Shown here: piece after piece, positions 1 to 8,618 of the stretch
How the letters are laid out: each line of letters opens with the position of its first letter
How positions within the stretch are numbered: position 1 is the stretch's first letter
From: PZPK01 sp963974595
GTDB taxonomy: Bacteria; Pseudomonadota; Gammaproteobacteria; Pseudomonadales; Oleiphilaceae
Direction: 5' to 3'
DNA length: 64,000 nt
Assembly (NCBI GenBank): GCA_963974595.1
Contig: CAXBDA010000004.1
Coordinates: forward strand, 23,482-87,481
Made by a program: the position numbers and the translations under genes
Notes under the pieces: generated by a model
What the model was told of the DNA's origin: nothing
The model's input: the letters and a program-made list of their open reading frames with translations, nothing else
The model's database searches: none

Positions 1-682
1 AGAAGCCTGCATCTTGGTATTCTAAGCTCAAAAAGTGCAATTTTAATTCGTCAAAGGCATTATTTTTGATCGCGCGCTGCAATGAGTGTGTCGGAAATTT
101 AGCAGAAATGCTCATCTCACCTAATTCTTGCCCGTCTAAATCAATGGTTAGGGTTTCAAGCTTCTGATCGAGTTGCTCCAAGTCAATCTTCAAAGACATG
201 TTGTGTTGCTGAATTCCCATTAACTCATATTCTTTAGCTGACAAGGCCGTATATTTCCCACAGCCATATAAATTAAAAGGCGTAAACCAAACGGGTGATA
301 ATTCAGTTGACAATAATTCTTTAAAGCTCTTTCCTGTTAGCTCTGTTTGAATATTCGATAAAGAAATTGTTTTAAGACCTGACAACTCACCTCTATTTAA
401 AGCAGAGAGCCCGAAGAGCAAAGAAACATAGTCTGGATAGACGAAACTGACGTCATCGATAGCGAAGGTTTTTTTCATGGTGTAAGGCGTGATTTCTACA
501 TCTTCTAGTGAAACAACACCATTAAGAGAGGATGAAAGCCATTGATAGGTCAACAAAAAGTCATCAGCATACTGGTCTTTGAGCTGAGAAATAGCCTGGT
601 ATGCTGTAAACGCAATAAATGCCTTTGAGGCTAAGAGGATTAAAAGACCCAGCAATAAAATTTTTACTAACTTTTTTATCAT
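1..682 (-). CDS. Partial membrane-anchored protein of unknown function
   Basis: An open frame starts with ATG at 682 on the minus strand and runs off the left edge of the window without a stop, giving about 227 residues. The N-terminus is MIKKLVKILLLGLLILLA followed by small residues, so it looks like an uncleaved membrane anchor or signal peptide. The rest is soluble, alternating and beta-rich in appearance, so a periplasmic location is inferred. No lipobox cysteine is present. I do not recognise the family. It is divergent from the GGDEF gene at 867, and the 184-bp AT-rich gap must hold both promoters. Confidence 0.7.
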   Translation of the reverse strand, partial: MIKKLVKILLLGLLILLASKAFIAFTAYQAISQLKDQYADDFLLTYQWLSSSLNGVVSLEDVEITPYTMKKTFAIDDVSFVYPDYVSLLFGLSALNRGELSGLKTISLSNIQTELTGKSFKELLSTELSPVWFTPFNLYGCGKYTALSAKEYELMGIQQHNMSLKIDLEQLDQKLETLTIDLDGQELGEMSISAKFPTHSLQRAIKNNAFDELKLHFLSLEYQDAGF

Positions 683-866
683 GTAGTTAACAACCTAGCT
701 CCAGAGAAATGGCTATTTCTGCTTAGTATTTCGAGTACTATATTTTCATATTGTTCAATTACTATAGCAAATTATTAGATAACTACTTTAACTTAAATAA
801 TTTAGGTCTAAGATAATAACTAAGTTGATTTTATTCTTAGCACATTTACCAGCGACACTCTAAACC

Positions 867-1931
867 ATGAAACATACTGATGATGTTTCAAAAGCAATTT
901 CACTTTTGAAACAAACCCTCCCTGAAATGAATAAACGTAATATTGCATCCATCCCGAGCAATTATGCACTTTGGTATGAATATGTCACAGGGGAGAATAA
1001 AAAATTAGTATCTACGATTAATGAGTTAGATGCTAAAAAAACACGCTTTACATCTGAGTTGTTACAGTCTTTATATAACGAATTTATTTCAGATGCACAT
1101 GAAGCGGCCGTCAATAGACTAAGTATAAGTGTTAAAGAAATAATTCATGACTTTCTCGAAAAAGTAAGTAAAGAAGGCCAAGGATTAAGCGATTACGCAC
1201 ACACTTTGGCTTCATTTTCTTCTCAGGCAGAAAGCATAAGCCATTTAGACGACTTAAAAAACTTAGTTCATCACTTAATTTACGAGACCCAAAAACGTGA
1301 GGAAGCAACCCAAAGCATGCAAACTTCCTTGGAAAGCATGGCACTAGAAATGAAAAAGCTTCGCTCTGAAGTCGCTAAAATTAACTCTGAGGCAACAACA
1401 GACTCCTTGACGAAAGCAAACAATAGGCGAACGTTTGATGCTGAAATTGAAGCCCTTATCAATGCGAGCAAAGTAGAGTCGCAGGCCTTATGCTTAGTCT
1501 TAGTCGACATAGATCATTTTAAAGCATTCAATGAGAAATTTGGCCATAGTGTCGGTGATAAAGTACTCAGATTTGTTGCTTCGCTGGTGAAAAATAACAC
1601 CAAAGGCAGTGACTCGGTAGCCCGCTACAGTGGTAAGCAATTTGCACTACTATTACCAGAAACAAATTTTGAGGGTGCTTTAATTGTTGCTGAAAATATT
1701 CGAGAAAAACTCGCGAAACAAACACTATCCGATAGCGCCAAAAAAATTGAGCTAGGCACTATTACAGCCTCTTTTGGTGTGGCAAGTTATGAGGCGAAAG
1801 AAAGCTCGGAGCAACTTATCCATAAAGCCGATACCGCCTTGAGGGATGCAAAGCAAGCTGGAAGAAATAAGGTTATAGGAAATAATCAGAAAAGCATTTC
1901 AACAAATGAAATTCATAGAACAGCTTTATAA
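867..1931 (+). CDS. GGDEF-domain protein with degenerate active site
   Basis: This 354-residue protein has an N-terminal helical region (about 1-170) with an NYALWYEY motif near residue 32, which I recall from a family of Pseudomonas-type diguanylate cyclases. A GGDEF domain follows from about residue 175. Early domain motifs are kept: DSLTKANNRR (179-188) and the metal-site segment LVDIDHFKAFNEKFGH. The signature loop, normally RYGGDEF, reads RYSGKQF (253-259), so the metal and substrate residues are lost. The product-inhibition RxxD motif is also absent, with KGSD in its place. Cyclic-di-GMP synthesis is therefore unlikely; a scaffold, GTP-binding or regulatory role is inferred. There are no membrane segments. 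It is convergent with argB. Confidence 0.9.
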   Translation: MKHTDDVSKAISLLKQTLPEMNKRNIASIPSNYALWYEYVTGENKKLVSTINELDAKKTRFTSELLQSLYNEFISDAHEAAVNRLSISVKEIIHDFLEKVSKEGQGLSDYAHTLASFSSQAESISHLDDLKNLVHHLIYETQKREEATQSMQTSLESMALEMKKLRSEVAKINSEATTDSLTKANNRRTFDAEIEALINASKVESQALCLVLVDIDHFKAFNEKFGHSVGDKVLRFVASLVKNNTKGSDSVARYSGKQFALLLPETNFEGALIVAENIREKLAKQTLSDSAKKIELGTITASFGVASYEAKESSEQLIHKADTALRDAKQAGRNKVIGNNQKSISTNEIHRTAL

Positions 1932-2018
1932 AACATAACAGTGAAAGGCAGACTGTCTCACAAAACAAGCAGCCTGCTATTATAAATCTCTAATGCGCAC
2001 ATTAATCTCTAATACAGA

Positions 2019-2912
2019 TTAATTGGTTATCAAAGTGCCTACACCTTCATCAGTGAAAATCTCTAACAATGTCGAGTGACTGACTCGCCCATCAATAATA
2101 TGCGCGCTTTTTACACCATTATTTACGGCTTCTAAGGCACAAGTGATTTTTGGCAGCATTCCACCATAAATTGTGCCATCGGCAATCAACTTATTCACTT
2201 GATCAGTTGAGAGCCCCGTCAAGACCTTACCATTCTTATCTTGTAAACCTGCAATATTGGTCAACAAGATAAGCTTTTCTGCGTTTAACTCTTCTGCCAC
2301 TTTACCCGCAACGATATCTGCATTGATATTGTATGAACGCCCATCTTTACCGACACCGATTGGGGCAATAACAGGAATAATGCCACCTTGTGTTAACATA
2401 TGAATAACATCGGCATTTATTTTTTCAACCTGACCGACATGACCGATATCAATAATTTCACTACCTTGAAGTTCAGGAGAAGGTTTATCAACAATAAGTT
2501 GTTTTGCTGTAATCAGGTTCGCATCTTTCCCGGTTAAACCAATGGCTCTACCGCCATTTCTATTGATAAGCGTAACAATTTCTTTGTTGACCAGACCACC
2601 TAGAACCATTTCAACAACATCCATCGTCTGACTATCAGTGACACGCATGCCGTTCACAAAATGACTTTCGATCTTAAGACGTGCCAGCAGCTCACCGATC
2701 TGCGGGCCACCACCATGCACAATAATGGGGTTTATACCCACCAACTTCATAAGCACAACATCTCTTGCAAAGCTGTTTTTAAGTGCTTCATTTTCCATAG
2801 CGTTACCGCCATATTTAATAACTAAGGTGGCACCGGAAAAACGCTGAATATAGGGTAAAGCTTTATTTAAAACTGATGCGACTTGCTCAGCTGATTCTCT
2901 ATTTAAACTCAT
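2019..2912 (-). CDS. argB: Acetylglutamate kinase
   Basis: The product phosphorylates N-acetyl-L-glutamate with ATP in the cytoplasm, the second step of arginine synthesis. The 297-residue length is typical of the long, arginine-inhibitable proteobacterial form. Visible motifs are the ATP-binding KYGGNAM (33-39) and the substrate loop HGGGPQIG (66-73), then TGKDANLI and the NINAD segment towards the C-terminus. ATG at 2912 is the only sensible start. It is the last gene of the coaBC-dut-algC-argB cluster, 30 bp after algC, the same order as in Pseudomonas aeruginosa. The N-terminal helix seen in arginine-regulated enzymes (about residues 1-22) is present, so feedback control by arginine is likely. 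Confidence 0.97.
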   Translation of the reverse strand: MSLNRESAEQVASVLNKALPYIQRFSGATLVIKYGGNAMENEALKNSFARDVVLMKLVGINPIIVHGGGPQIGELLARLKIESHFVNGMRVTDSQTMDVVEMVLGGLVNKEIVTLINRNGGRAIGLTGKDANLITAKQLIVDKPSPELQGSEIIDIGHVGQVEKINADVIHMLTQGGIIPVIAPIGVGKDGRSYNINADIVAGKVAEELNAEKLILLTNIAGLQDKNGKVLTGLSTDQVNKLIADGTIYGGMLPKITCALEAVNNGVKSAHIIDGRVSHSTLLEIFTDEGVGTLITN

Positions 2913-2942
2913 ATACTTTCGTGACTACCTTTTGAATAAACG

Positions 2943-5540
2943 TTAAAATTTTAAATCTAAGCTCGGCTCAATATCTTTCAAATGCATAATAAATTTGGAT
3001 TTTATCTCTACTAAAGCCGCATCATCATCAGCCTCAAAGCGTAAAACCAAGGCTGGCATTGTATTTGATGCGCGGCATAAACCCCAACCATTGGGATAAT
3101 CTATTCTTAAACCATCAATGGTGGATACATTCCCCCCCGTAAACTGTTCTTTACGGACGCATAGCTTGTCAATAATTGAGAATTTAGCTTCATCATCAAC
3201 AGCGACAGTAATCTCAGGTGTACTAACATCTTCAGGGAACTCTGAAAACACTTCGTCAGACGTTTTGTCTTCGACACCTAAAATCTCTAACAAACGCGCC
3301 GCACTGTATAAACCGTCATCAAAACCAAACCATCGCTCTTTGAAAAAAATATGACCACTCATTTCTCCGGCAAGCAAGGCGCCTGTTTCTTGCATTTTTG
3401 ACTTAATAAGCGAGTGACCTGACTTCCACATAACTGGCCGACCACCATAACTACTGATCAAACTATTTAATCGACGGGAGCACTTCACATCATAAATAAT
3501 GTCTGCACCAGGGTTTCTGGATACAACATCTTTTGCAAATAACATCAATAAACGATCTGGCCAAATTATTTTACCGGTATTGGTTACAACACCAATTCGA
3601 TCGCCGTCACCATCAAAGGCCAAACCAATATCGGCATTATGCTCTTTCACGGCAGCAATTAAATCTTGAAGATTTTCTGGCTGCCCTGGGTCGGGGTGAT
3701 GGTTAGGGAAATTACCATCGATATCGCAATACAAGGGAATAACTTCGCAACCCAGCTCCTCTATTAGCTCGGGTGCAATGCCACCCGCAACACCATTACC
3801 GGCATCCAGAACGACTTTTAGGGGAGCTGCAACGGCAATGTCATTTAAAATAAGATCTAAATACTCTCGATCTATCGACTGCTCTGACCTTTCCCCTTGG
3901 CCAACAGCAAAGTCCTGCATAAGGATTCGGTTATATAGTTTTTGCACCGCCTCACCTGACAAGGTAGTGCCAGCAATCATCGTCTTGAGGCCATTATAAT
4001 TACTCGGGTTATGGCTACCCGTAATCATCACACCACTGCCGGTTTCAAAATGATGCGTAGCAAAATAAAGAACCGGTGTAGGCACCTGCCCGATAATAAT
4101 AACATTGACCCCCGTACTGAGAATGCCTGTTACTAATGATTCTGCATAGGCGGCGCTCGATAAGCGGCCATCATAACCAACACACAAGGTAGCTTGTCCT
4201 TGCGCTTGCGCTTCAGAGGCAATGGCCTTGCCCAATAATTCGACAATGGCTGAATTTAAGCTTTCATCAACGATCCCGCGAATGTCGTAAGCCCTAAAGA
4301 TAGCTTGAGACACCTCAACATTTAAACTCACTTGCTCTTCAACAATAGCACCGGTTTCACCAAATAAATCATCTGACTCTTCGCTCGAGTCAATTGCATC
4401 AATATCAAATAAATCATCTTCAAATAAAGGCTCATCTTCAACACTAGCCATAGGCGAAGACAAGCTCTTAGGCTTAGCCGCTTTAGCTGCCTGACTCTTA
4501 TACTTGGAAACAACTTGGCGAGCATTACTGACGATTGCATTTGCCATCGCGTACACCTCACCAAAATGAAAGTGATTGTTAAACGTAGAATCGCTATCAA
4601 TCGCTTTTGAAACCATCTGCGCAGCTCGCTGCAAATCATTCTTCACCGAATTCATATTCACACGAAAAATAATTGCAAGCATCAGAGTTAATAACACTAA
4701 AACACTGACAAAGACTATCCATACCAAGGTTCGATCAGCAGGCTGGAATGACGTTTCTGATGGAACAAACTTCACACTAATACCAGGCAATGCAGTGGGT
4801 AAAATGATAGCGTTGTTACTTTGATCGTTACCTAAGCGGAGGATAGGCTGATTAATACCCTCAACGAGAACAGCCACACTGGCATCAAACTCTCTTTGAT
4901 ATCTCTGAAGCCTTGCTGTTAAGCCCGAAAGTTTAAAGACTGCTAATTGGAGCCCTTTCTCAATCACACCCTCGTTTTCTACAGCCGTCGCAGCGGCTAT
5001 TTGAAAGTACCATTCTCCTTCTTGTAAGAACGCCTCAATATCGGTTTTCTCACCTTTTGCAACACGCCTCAATAAGTCCAAACTAGCGAAGCTAAAACCC
5101 TCCTCTTGCACTAATGGCTGATTGAGCTCTCCTATCGACAATAAATGCACTTCTTTTAATTCTGGTTTTATATCTGACAAGTTATTGTTTACTTGTCGAC
5201 GACTAATAGAGGCATATTTTGACAAACCATCGACCCACTGGGCTTGCTCTTTAAAATAAGAGCTTACATCAATTTCCAATGCCTTTGCCTGGGTAGCACT
5301 TATTTGGCTTTGATAGTTAACATCAAGCGGCTTGAAGTAGAGAAGCTCTATCAAAAAATAACAAAGAACAAAACAAATAGCTGAAACCAATATGGGCTGA
5401 ATTATCCAGGAATGTAAGGTTCGAGTTTTCGCTGCTTTTTGCTTATTTTTATTTTTATGGCTTTGAGTAGACTTAGAGTTTGTTTTTATCTCTGCATCAC
5501 TTTGTTCAGAAGCTTTATTCTTTTTTCTGAATAATTTCAT
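2943..5540 (-). CDS. algC: Phosphomannomutase/phosphoglucomutase with N-terminal membrane sensor-like region
   Basis: The C-terminal 455 residues (about 412-865) are a complete bifunctional phosphomannomutase/phosphoglucomutase, which interconverts the 1- and 6-phosphates of mannose and glucose for polysaccharide and LPS precursors. Key sites are the phosphoserine loop TGSHNPSNYNGLK (S509), the metal loop DGDGDR (643-648), the sugar-binding GEMSGH (725-730) and a phosphate-binding RASNTMP near the end. The N-terminal 400 residues hold a lysine-rich cytoplasmic tail, a membrane segment (45-67), about 200 periplasmic residues, a second membrane segment (271-293) and an acidic linker. The long form of AlgC is known in Pseudomonas. 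An AGGA ribosome site lies 4-5 bp before ATG. Confidence 0.95.
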   Translation of the reverse strand: MKLFRKKNKASEQSDAEIKTNSKSTQSHKNKNKQKAAKTRTLHSWIIQPILVSAICFVLCYFLIELLYFKPLDVNYQSQISATQAKALEIDVSSYFKEQAQWVDGLSKYASISRRQVNNNLSDIKPELKEVHLLSIGELNQPLVQEEGFSFASLDLLRRVAKGEKTDIEAFLQEGEWYFQIAAATAVENEGVIEKGLQLAVFKLSGLTARLQRYQREFDASVAVLVEGINQPILRLGNDQSNNAIILPTALPGISVKFVPSETSFQPADRTLVWIVFVSVLVLLTLMLAIIFRVNMNSVKNDLQRAAQMVSKAIDSDSTFNNHFHFGEVYAMANAIVSNARQVVSKYKSQAAKAAKPKSLSSPMASVEDEPLFEDDLFDIDAIDSSEESDDLFGETGAIVEEQVSLNVEVSQAIFRAYDIRGIVDESLNSAIVELLGKAIASEAQAQGQATLCVGYDGRLSSAAYAESLVTGILSTGVNVIIIGQVPTPVLYFATHHFETGSGVMITGSHNPSNYNGLKTMIAGTTLSGEAVQKLYNRILMQDFAVGQGERSEQSIDREYLDLILNDIAVAAPLKVVLDAGNGVAGGIAPELIEELGCEVIPLYCDIDGNFPNHHPDPGQPENLQDLIAAVKEHNADIGLAFDGDGDRIGVVTNTGKIIWPDRLLMLFAKDVVSRNPGADIIYDVKCSRRLNSLISSYGGRPVMWKSGHSLIKSKMQETGALLAGEMSGHIFFKERWFGFDDGLYSAARLLEILGVEDKTSDEVFSEFPEDVSTPEITVAVDDEAKFSIIDKLCVRKEQFTGGNVSTIDGLRIDYPNGWGLCRASNTMPALVLRFEADDDAALVEIKSKFIMHLKDIEPSLDLKF

Positions 5541-5568
5541 TCATCCTACCCCTATCGTTTTATCCGGC

Positions 5569-6048
5569 TTAAGCTCGACCCGTTGAACCGAACCCACCTT
5601 CACCTCGATGACTCTCTTTAAACTCTGAAACGATATCAAAACTAACCTGAACCACGGGTACGATGACCATCTGAGCGATTCGCTCACCCACTTCGATAGT
5701 GAAACTTTGTTTTCCACGATTCCAACAAGAAACCATCAACTGACCTTGATAATCGGAATCAATGAGCCCGACTAAATTCCCCAGCACAATACCATGTTTG
5801 TGCCCTAGACCTGAGCGCGGAAGCAGCATAGCCGCCCATTCCGGGTTAGCAATATAAACAGATAAGCCCGTTGGGATAAGTCTGGTTTCACCCGGTTCCA
5901 AATTGATATTTTCATCCAGACATGCTCTCAAATCCAACCCCGCAGAGCCTTGCGTGGCATATTCTGGCATTGGGATACTATTCCCTACTCGATCGTCTAA
6001 GATTTTTATTTGTACGGTTTTATTCATCATAGTGCTGTTTTTTCTCAT
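5569..6048 (-). CDS. dut: Deoxyuridine 5'-triphosphate nucleotidohydrolase (dUTPase)
   Basis: The trimeric dUTPase hydrolyses dUTP to dUMP and pyrophosphate, keeping uracil out of DNA and feeding dTMP synthesis. All five motifs are visible: GSAGLDLRA, PRSGLGHKHG, GNLVGLIDSDYQGQ, the GERIAQMV strand and the flexible C-terminal RGEGGFGSTGR. Length is 159 residues from the first ATG. The outermost ATG abuts an AAGGA with no spacer, and family alignment starts at MNKTVQIKIL (ATG at 6027, 152 residues), so the true start may be 6030 or 6027. It begins just after the coaBC stop and precedes algC by 28 bp, so it is co-transcribed. Confidence 0.96.
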   Translation of the reverse strand: MRKNSTMMNKTVQIKILDDRVGNSIPMPEYATQGSAGLDLRACLDENINLEPGETRLIPTGLSVYIANPEWAAMLLPRSGLGHKHGIVLGNLVGLIDSDYQGQLMVSCWNRGKQSFTIEVGERIAQMVIVPVVQVSFDIVSEFKESHRGEGGFGSTGRA

Positions 6049-6055
6049 TCCTTAT

Positions 6056-7300
6056 TTAAGTGTTTAGGTAACGTTTGGCGATATAAGCAACAATTTCCTG
6101 CGCTAAGGCCTGCTTTTCCTGTAACGCTAACACTCTCTCATCATCACGGGTAATTAAGGTGACTTGATTAAAGTCACTATTAAAACCTTGCCCTGAGAGC
6201 GATACATCGTTTGCAACAATCATATCCAACTTCTTACGCTTCAGCTTATCCTTAGCGTAAGCATTTACATTCTGTGTTTCTGCCGCAAAACCAACCGTAA
6301 AAGGCCTATCTGTTCGGCTGGCAACAGACGCTACAATATCGGGGTTTTCCTCTAACCTGATGACTAATTCACTGACGCCTTGTGCTGTTTTTTTTATTTT
6401 TTGATCCGACATACTAATCGGACGATAGTCAGCTACCGCCGCACATGCAATAAAAATATCGCAAGACACATCAATGGCTTCATGCACTTTACCGTACATT
6501 TCAATGGCTGATTGAACATCAATAAAGTCAATGCCTGCTGTTTTTGATAACGCACACGGCCCTGTTACCACTTTTACATTCGCACCAAGAGAAGCGCAGG
6601 CCGCAGCTAAAGCATAGCCCATTTTCCCAGAACTATGATTTGAAATATACCTAACTGGGTCAATTGCCTCTCTGGTTGGGCCAGCCGTGATGACAACAGA
6701 TTTACCCACTAATAATTTTGGCAACACATCCGCTTTATTGCTCTGAAAGAGTGTGGATATTTTCTCAATAATCACTTCTGGCTCTGGCAACCTCCCAGGA
6801 CCATTATCACCGCACGCCTGAATTCCGTGATCGGGCTCTATGGTCACCAAAGAATCACTCAATAGGCTTTGAAGATGAGATAAGTTTTGCTGAGTTAGCG
6901 GATTTTTCCACATTGCCTGATTCATTGCAGGGACAATAACTACTTTGGCAGTGGTGGCAAGCAGAATGGTCGTCAACAAGTCATCAGCAAGGCCTGAAGC
7001 ATATTTGGCGATAAAATTAGCCGTCGCTGGCGCAACGACCACCAAGTCTGGCCACTTAGCAAGTTCAATATGCCCCATACCTGCTTCAGCTTCAGGGTTC
7101 AATAAACTAGTATGGACCTCATTCCCTGAAAGGGCCTGCATGGTCAGCGGTGTAATGAACTCACGAGCACCTTGCGTCATCACAACACGAACAACAGCTC
7201 CAAGCTTAACCAAGTCACGGCACAGCCCTGCTACTTTATATGCTGCAACCCCCCCAGTTAACCCTAAGAGTATTTTTTTACCGCTAAAGAAATCACTCAT
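6056..7300 (-). CDS. coaBC: Bifunctional phosphopantothenoylcysteine decarboxylase/synthetase
   Basis: CoaBC performs two steps of coenzyme A synthesis: CTP-dependent ligation of 4'-phosphopantothenate to cysteine (CoaB), then FMN-dependent decarboxylation (CoaC). The N-terminal CoaC half (1 to about 190) shows the catalytic histidine in GMGHIELAKW (H77), the PAMNQAMW motif (124-131) and the active-site cysteine in ACGDNGPGRL (162-171). The CoaB half starts near residue 197 with ITAGPTREAIDPVRYISN and carries the conserved KIKK segment. The 414-residue length is normal. It leads the coaBC-dut-algC-argB operon; its promoter should lie in 7301-7430, between its start and the cold-shock terminator. 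Confidence 0.97.
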   Translation of the reverse strand: MSDFFSGKKILLGLTGGVAAYKVAGLCRDLVKLGAVVRVVMTQGAREFITPLTMQALSGNEVHTSLLNPEAEAGMGHIELAKWPDLVVVAPATANFIAKYASGLADDLLTTILLATTAKVVIVPAMNQAMWKNPLTQQNLSHLQSLLSDSLVTIEPDHGIQACGDNGPGRLPEPEVIIEKISTLFQSNKADVLPKLLVGKSVVITAGPTREAIDPVRYISNHSSGKMGYALAAACASLGANVKVVTGPCALSKTAGIDFIDVQSAIEMYGKVHEAIDVSCDIFIACAAVADYRPISMSDQKIKKTAQGVSELVIRLEENPDIVASVASRTDRPFTVGFAAETQNVNAYAKDKLKRKKLDMIVANDVSLSGQGFNSDFNQVTLITRDDERVLALQEKQALAQEIVAYIAKRYLNT

Positions 7301-7434
7301 ATTAACTGAAGCCCCTCAAAATCCTGAAAAATTGACAATAGCATCCACGCTCATATTTTTCACCTCAAAATGAAGCTAATCATATAGGCTTTATTAACGA
7401 CAAAAGGAGACAAGAAATAAACTAGAAGCATAAA

Positions 7435-7466
7435 AAAAGCCCCAGTAAATAAATACTAGGGCTTTT
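7435..7466 (-). terminator. Rho-independent terminator of the cold-shock gene
   Basis: Arms 7435-7447 and 7454-7466 pair over 13 bp with one G-U wobble on the minus-strand transcript, around a 6-nt loop (7448-7453). The transcript then reads into a run of seven U residues (7438 down to 7432). It sits 28 bp after the stop of the cold-shock gene. Confidence 0.88.
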
Positions 7467-7493
7467 AAACATTACTGTCTTTATAAGAAAATC

Positions 7494-7703
7494 TTACAAA
7501 GCAGAAACGTTCTCAGCTTGAGGGCCTTTATTGCCCTGACCAACCGTGAATTCTACAGCCTGACCTTCAGCAAGAGTCTTAAAACCATCTGACTGAATAG
7601 CGCTGAAATGTACGAATACATCCGGGCCATTTTCTTGCTCAATGAAACCGAAACCTTTAGATTCGTTGAAAAACTTAACTTTACCTGTAACTCTATCTGA
7701 CAT
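7494..7703 (-). CDS. Cold-shock domain protein (CspA family)
   Basis: A small single-stranded nucleic acid-binding protein acting as an RNA chaperone. The 69-residue product from ATG 7703 is one cold-shock domain with RNP1 KGFGFIEQ and RNP2 VFVHFSAI, plus the usual MSDRVTGKVKFF start. An upstream in-frame ATG at 7709 exists, but the AGGA Shine-Dalgarno sequence sits 7 bp from the 7703 ATG and only about 1 bp from the other, so 7703 is preferred. It is a single-gene unit with its own terminator at 7435-7466. A leader of up to about 200 nt is available upstream, so 5'-UTR control is possible, but the sequence does not say whether it is cold-induced. Confidence 0.95.
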   Translation of the reverse strand: MSDRVTGKVKFFNESKGFGFIEQENGPDVFVHFSAIQSDGFKTLAEGQAVEFTVGQGNKGPQAENVSAL

Positions 7704-7930
7704 AATCATATCCTGACTAAATAAACTAAACTATATAAATGCCGAAAAACTGGGTATAACTTATGCTTACAGAAAGAGCTCTATTACTAGGTATTCGAAA
7801 TGCAGAACATAAAAAAATAGCCGGGCTTTAAAGGCTGAGCAGAGTATACTCGTATCAATTAAAAAATAAAACACTTTCGCACAAATAGTTTATTTTTTAA
7901 TCAAACCTCCACACTAATTACGATTTTTCT

Positions 7931-8566
7931 ATGAACAAACTTAAACGACATGAGATTTTCTCACGATTCAGGCACGATAATCCAAAACCAGAAACTGAAT
8001 TAAATTATTCATCGCCTTTCGAGCTTCTTATTGCGGTCATTCTCTCAGCTCAAGCGACCGACAAAGGCGTCAATAAAGCGACCGACAAATTATTTCCTAT
8101 CGCCAATACACCACAAATGATTTTTGACCTAGGCCTAGACACACTAAAGGAATACATTAAAACAATTGGCTTATTTAATGCTAAAGCCGAAAACATCATC
8201 AAAACCTGCAAATTATTAATAGACAAACACAACAGCCAAGTACCCGCAGACCGGGAGTCTTTGGAAGAACTTCCCGGAGTCGGCAGGAAAACAGCAAATG
8301 TTGTACTGAACACCGCATTTAATCAAGCCACGATGGCCGTAGATACCCATATTTTTAGAGTGGCAAATCGAACCAAAATAGCGACGGGAAAAAACGTTTT
8401 GGACGTCGAAAAAAATCTACTGAAATTTATACCAAAGGAGTTCCTGCTAGACGCGCATCACTGGCTAATCTTACACGGGCGATATATTTGCATCGCCAGA
8501 AAACCCAAATGCGGATCATGCCCAATTGAAGATCTTTGTGAATACAAAGATAAAATCACAGATTAA
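7931..8566 (+). CDS. nth: Endonuclease III
   Basis: A base-excision repair DNA glycosylase/AP lyase that removes oxidised pyrimidines. The 211-residue length equals that of the E. coli enzyme. The helix-hairpin-helix LPGVGRKTANVVL holds catalytic lysine K120, and the acid D138 is in AVDTHIFRVANR. The C-terminal iron-sulfur cluster is bound by cysteines 187, 194, 197 and 203 (C-x6-C-x2-C-x5-C), all present. ATG at 7931 starts close to the family consensus; no strong ribosome site is seen. It is a lone plus-strand gene, convergent with rpoS across a shared terminator. In some relatives nth follows rsx genes, which are absent here. Confidence 0.97.
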   Translation: MNKLKRHEIFSRFRHDNPKPETELNYSSPFELLIAVILSAQATDKGVNKATDKLFPIANTPQMIFDLGLDTLKEYIKTIGLFNAKAENIIKTCKLLIDKHNSQVPADRESLEELPGVGRKTANVVLNTAFNQATMAVDTHIFRVANRTKIATGKNVLDVEKNLLKFIPKEFLLDAHHWLILHGRYICIARKPKCGSCPIEDLCEYKDKITD

Positions 8567-8572
8567 AACCAA

Positions 8573-8598
8573 AAAAAGGCTGCAAATGCAGCCTTTTT
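8573..8598. terminator. Bidirectional rho-independent terminator between nth and rpoS
   Basis: Perfect 11-bp stem (8573-8583 with 8588-8598) around an AAAT loop. The stem has an A run on one side and a T run on the other, so it can end transcripts arriving from nth (+) and from rpoS (-). Confidence 0.9.
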
Positions 8599-8618
8599 CA
8601 AAACACCTTATTTACACT

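Noticed and set aside
4328..4639. Second minus-strand frame within algC
   Set aside because: Overlaps the algC linker in another frame; no start signal, and algC is continuous across it.
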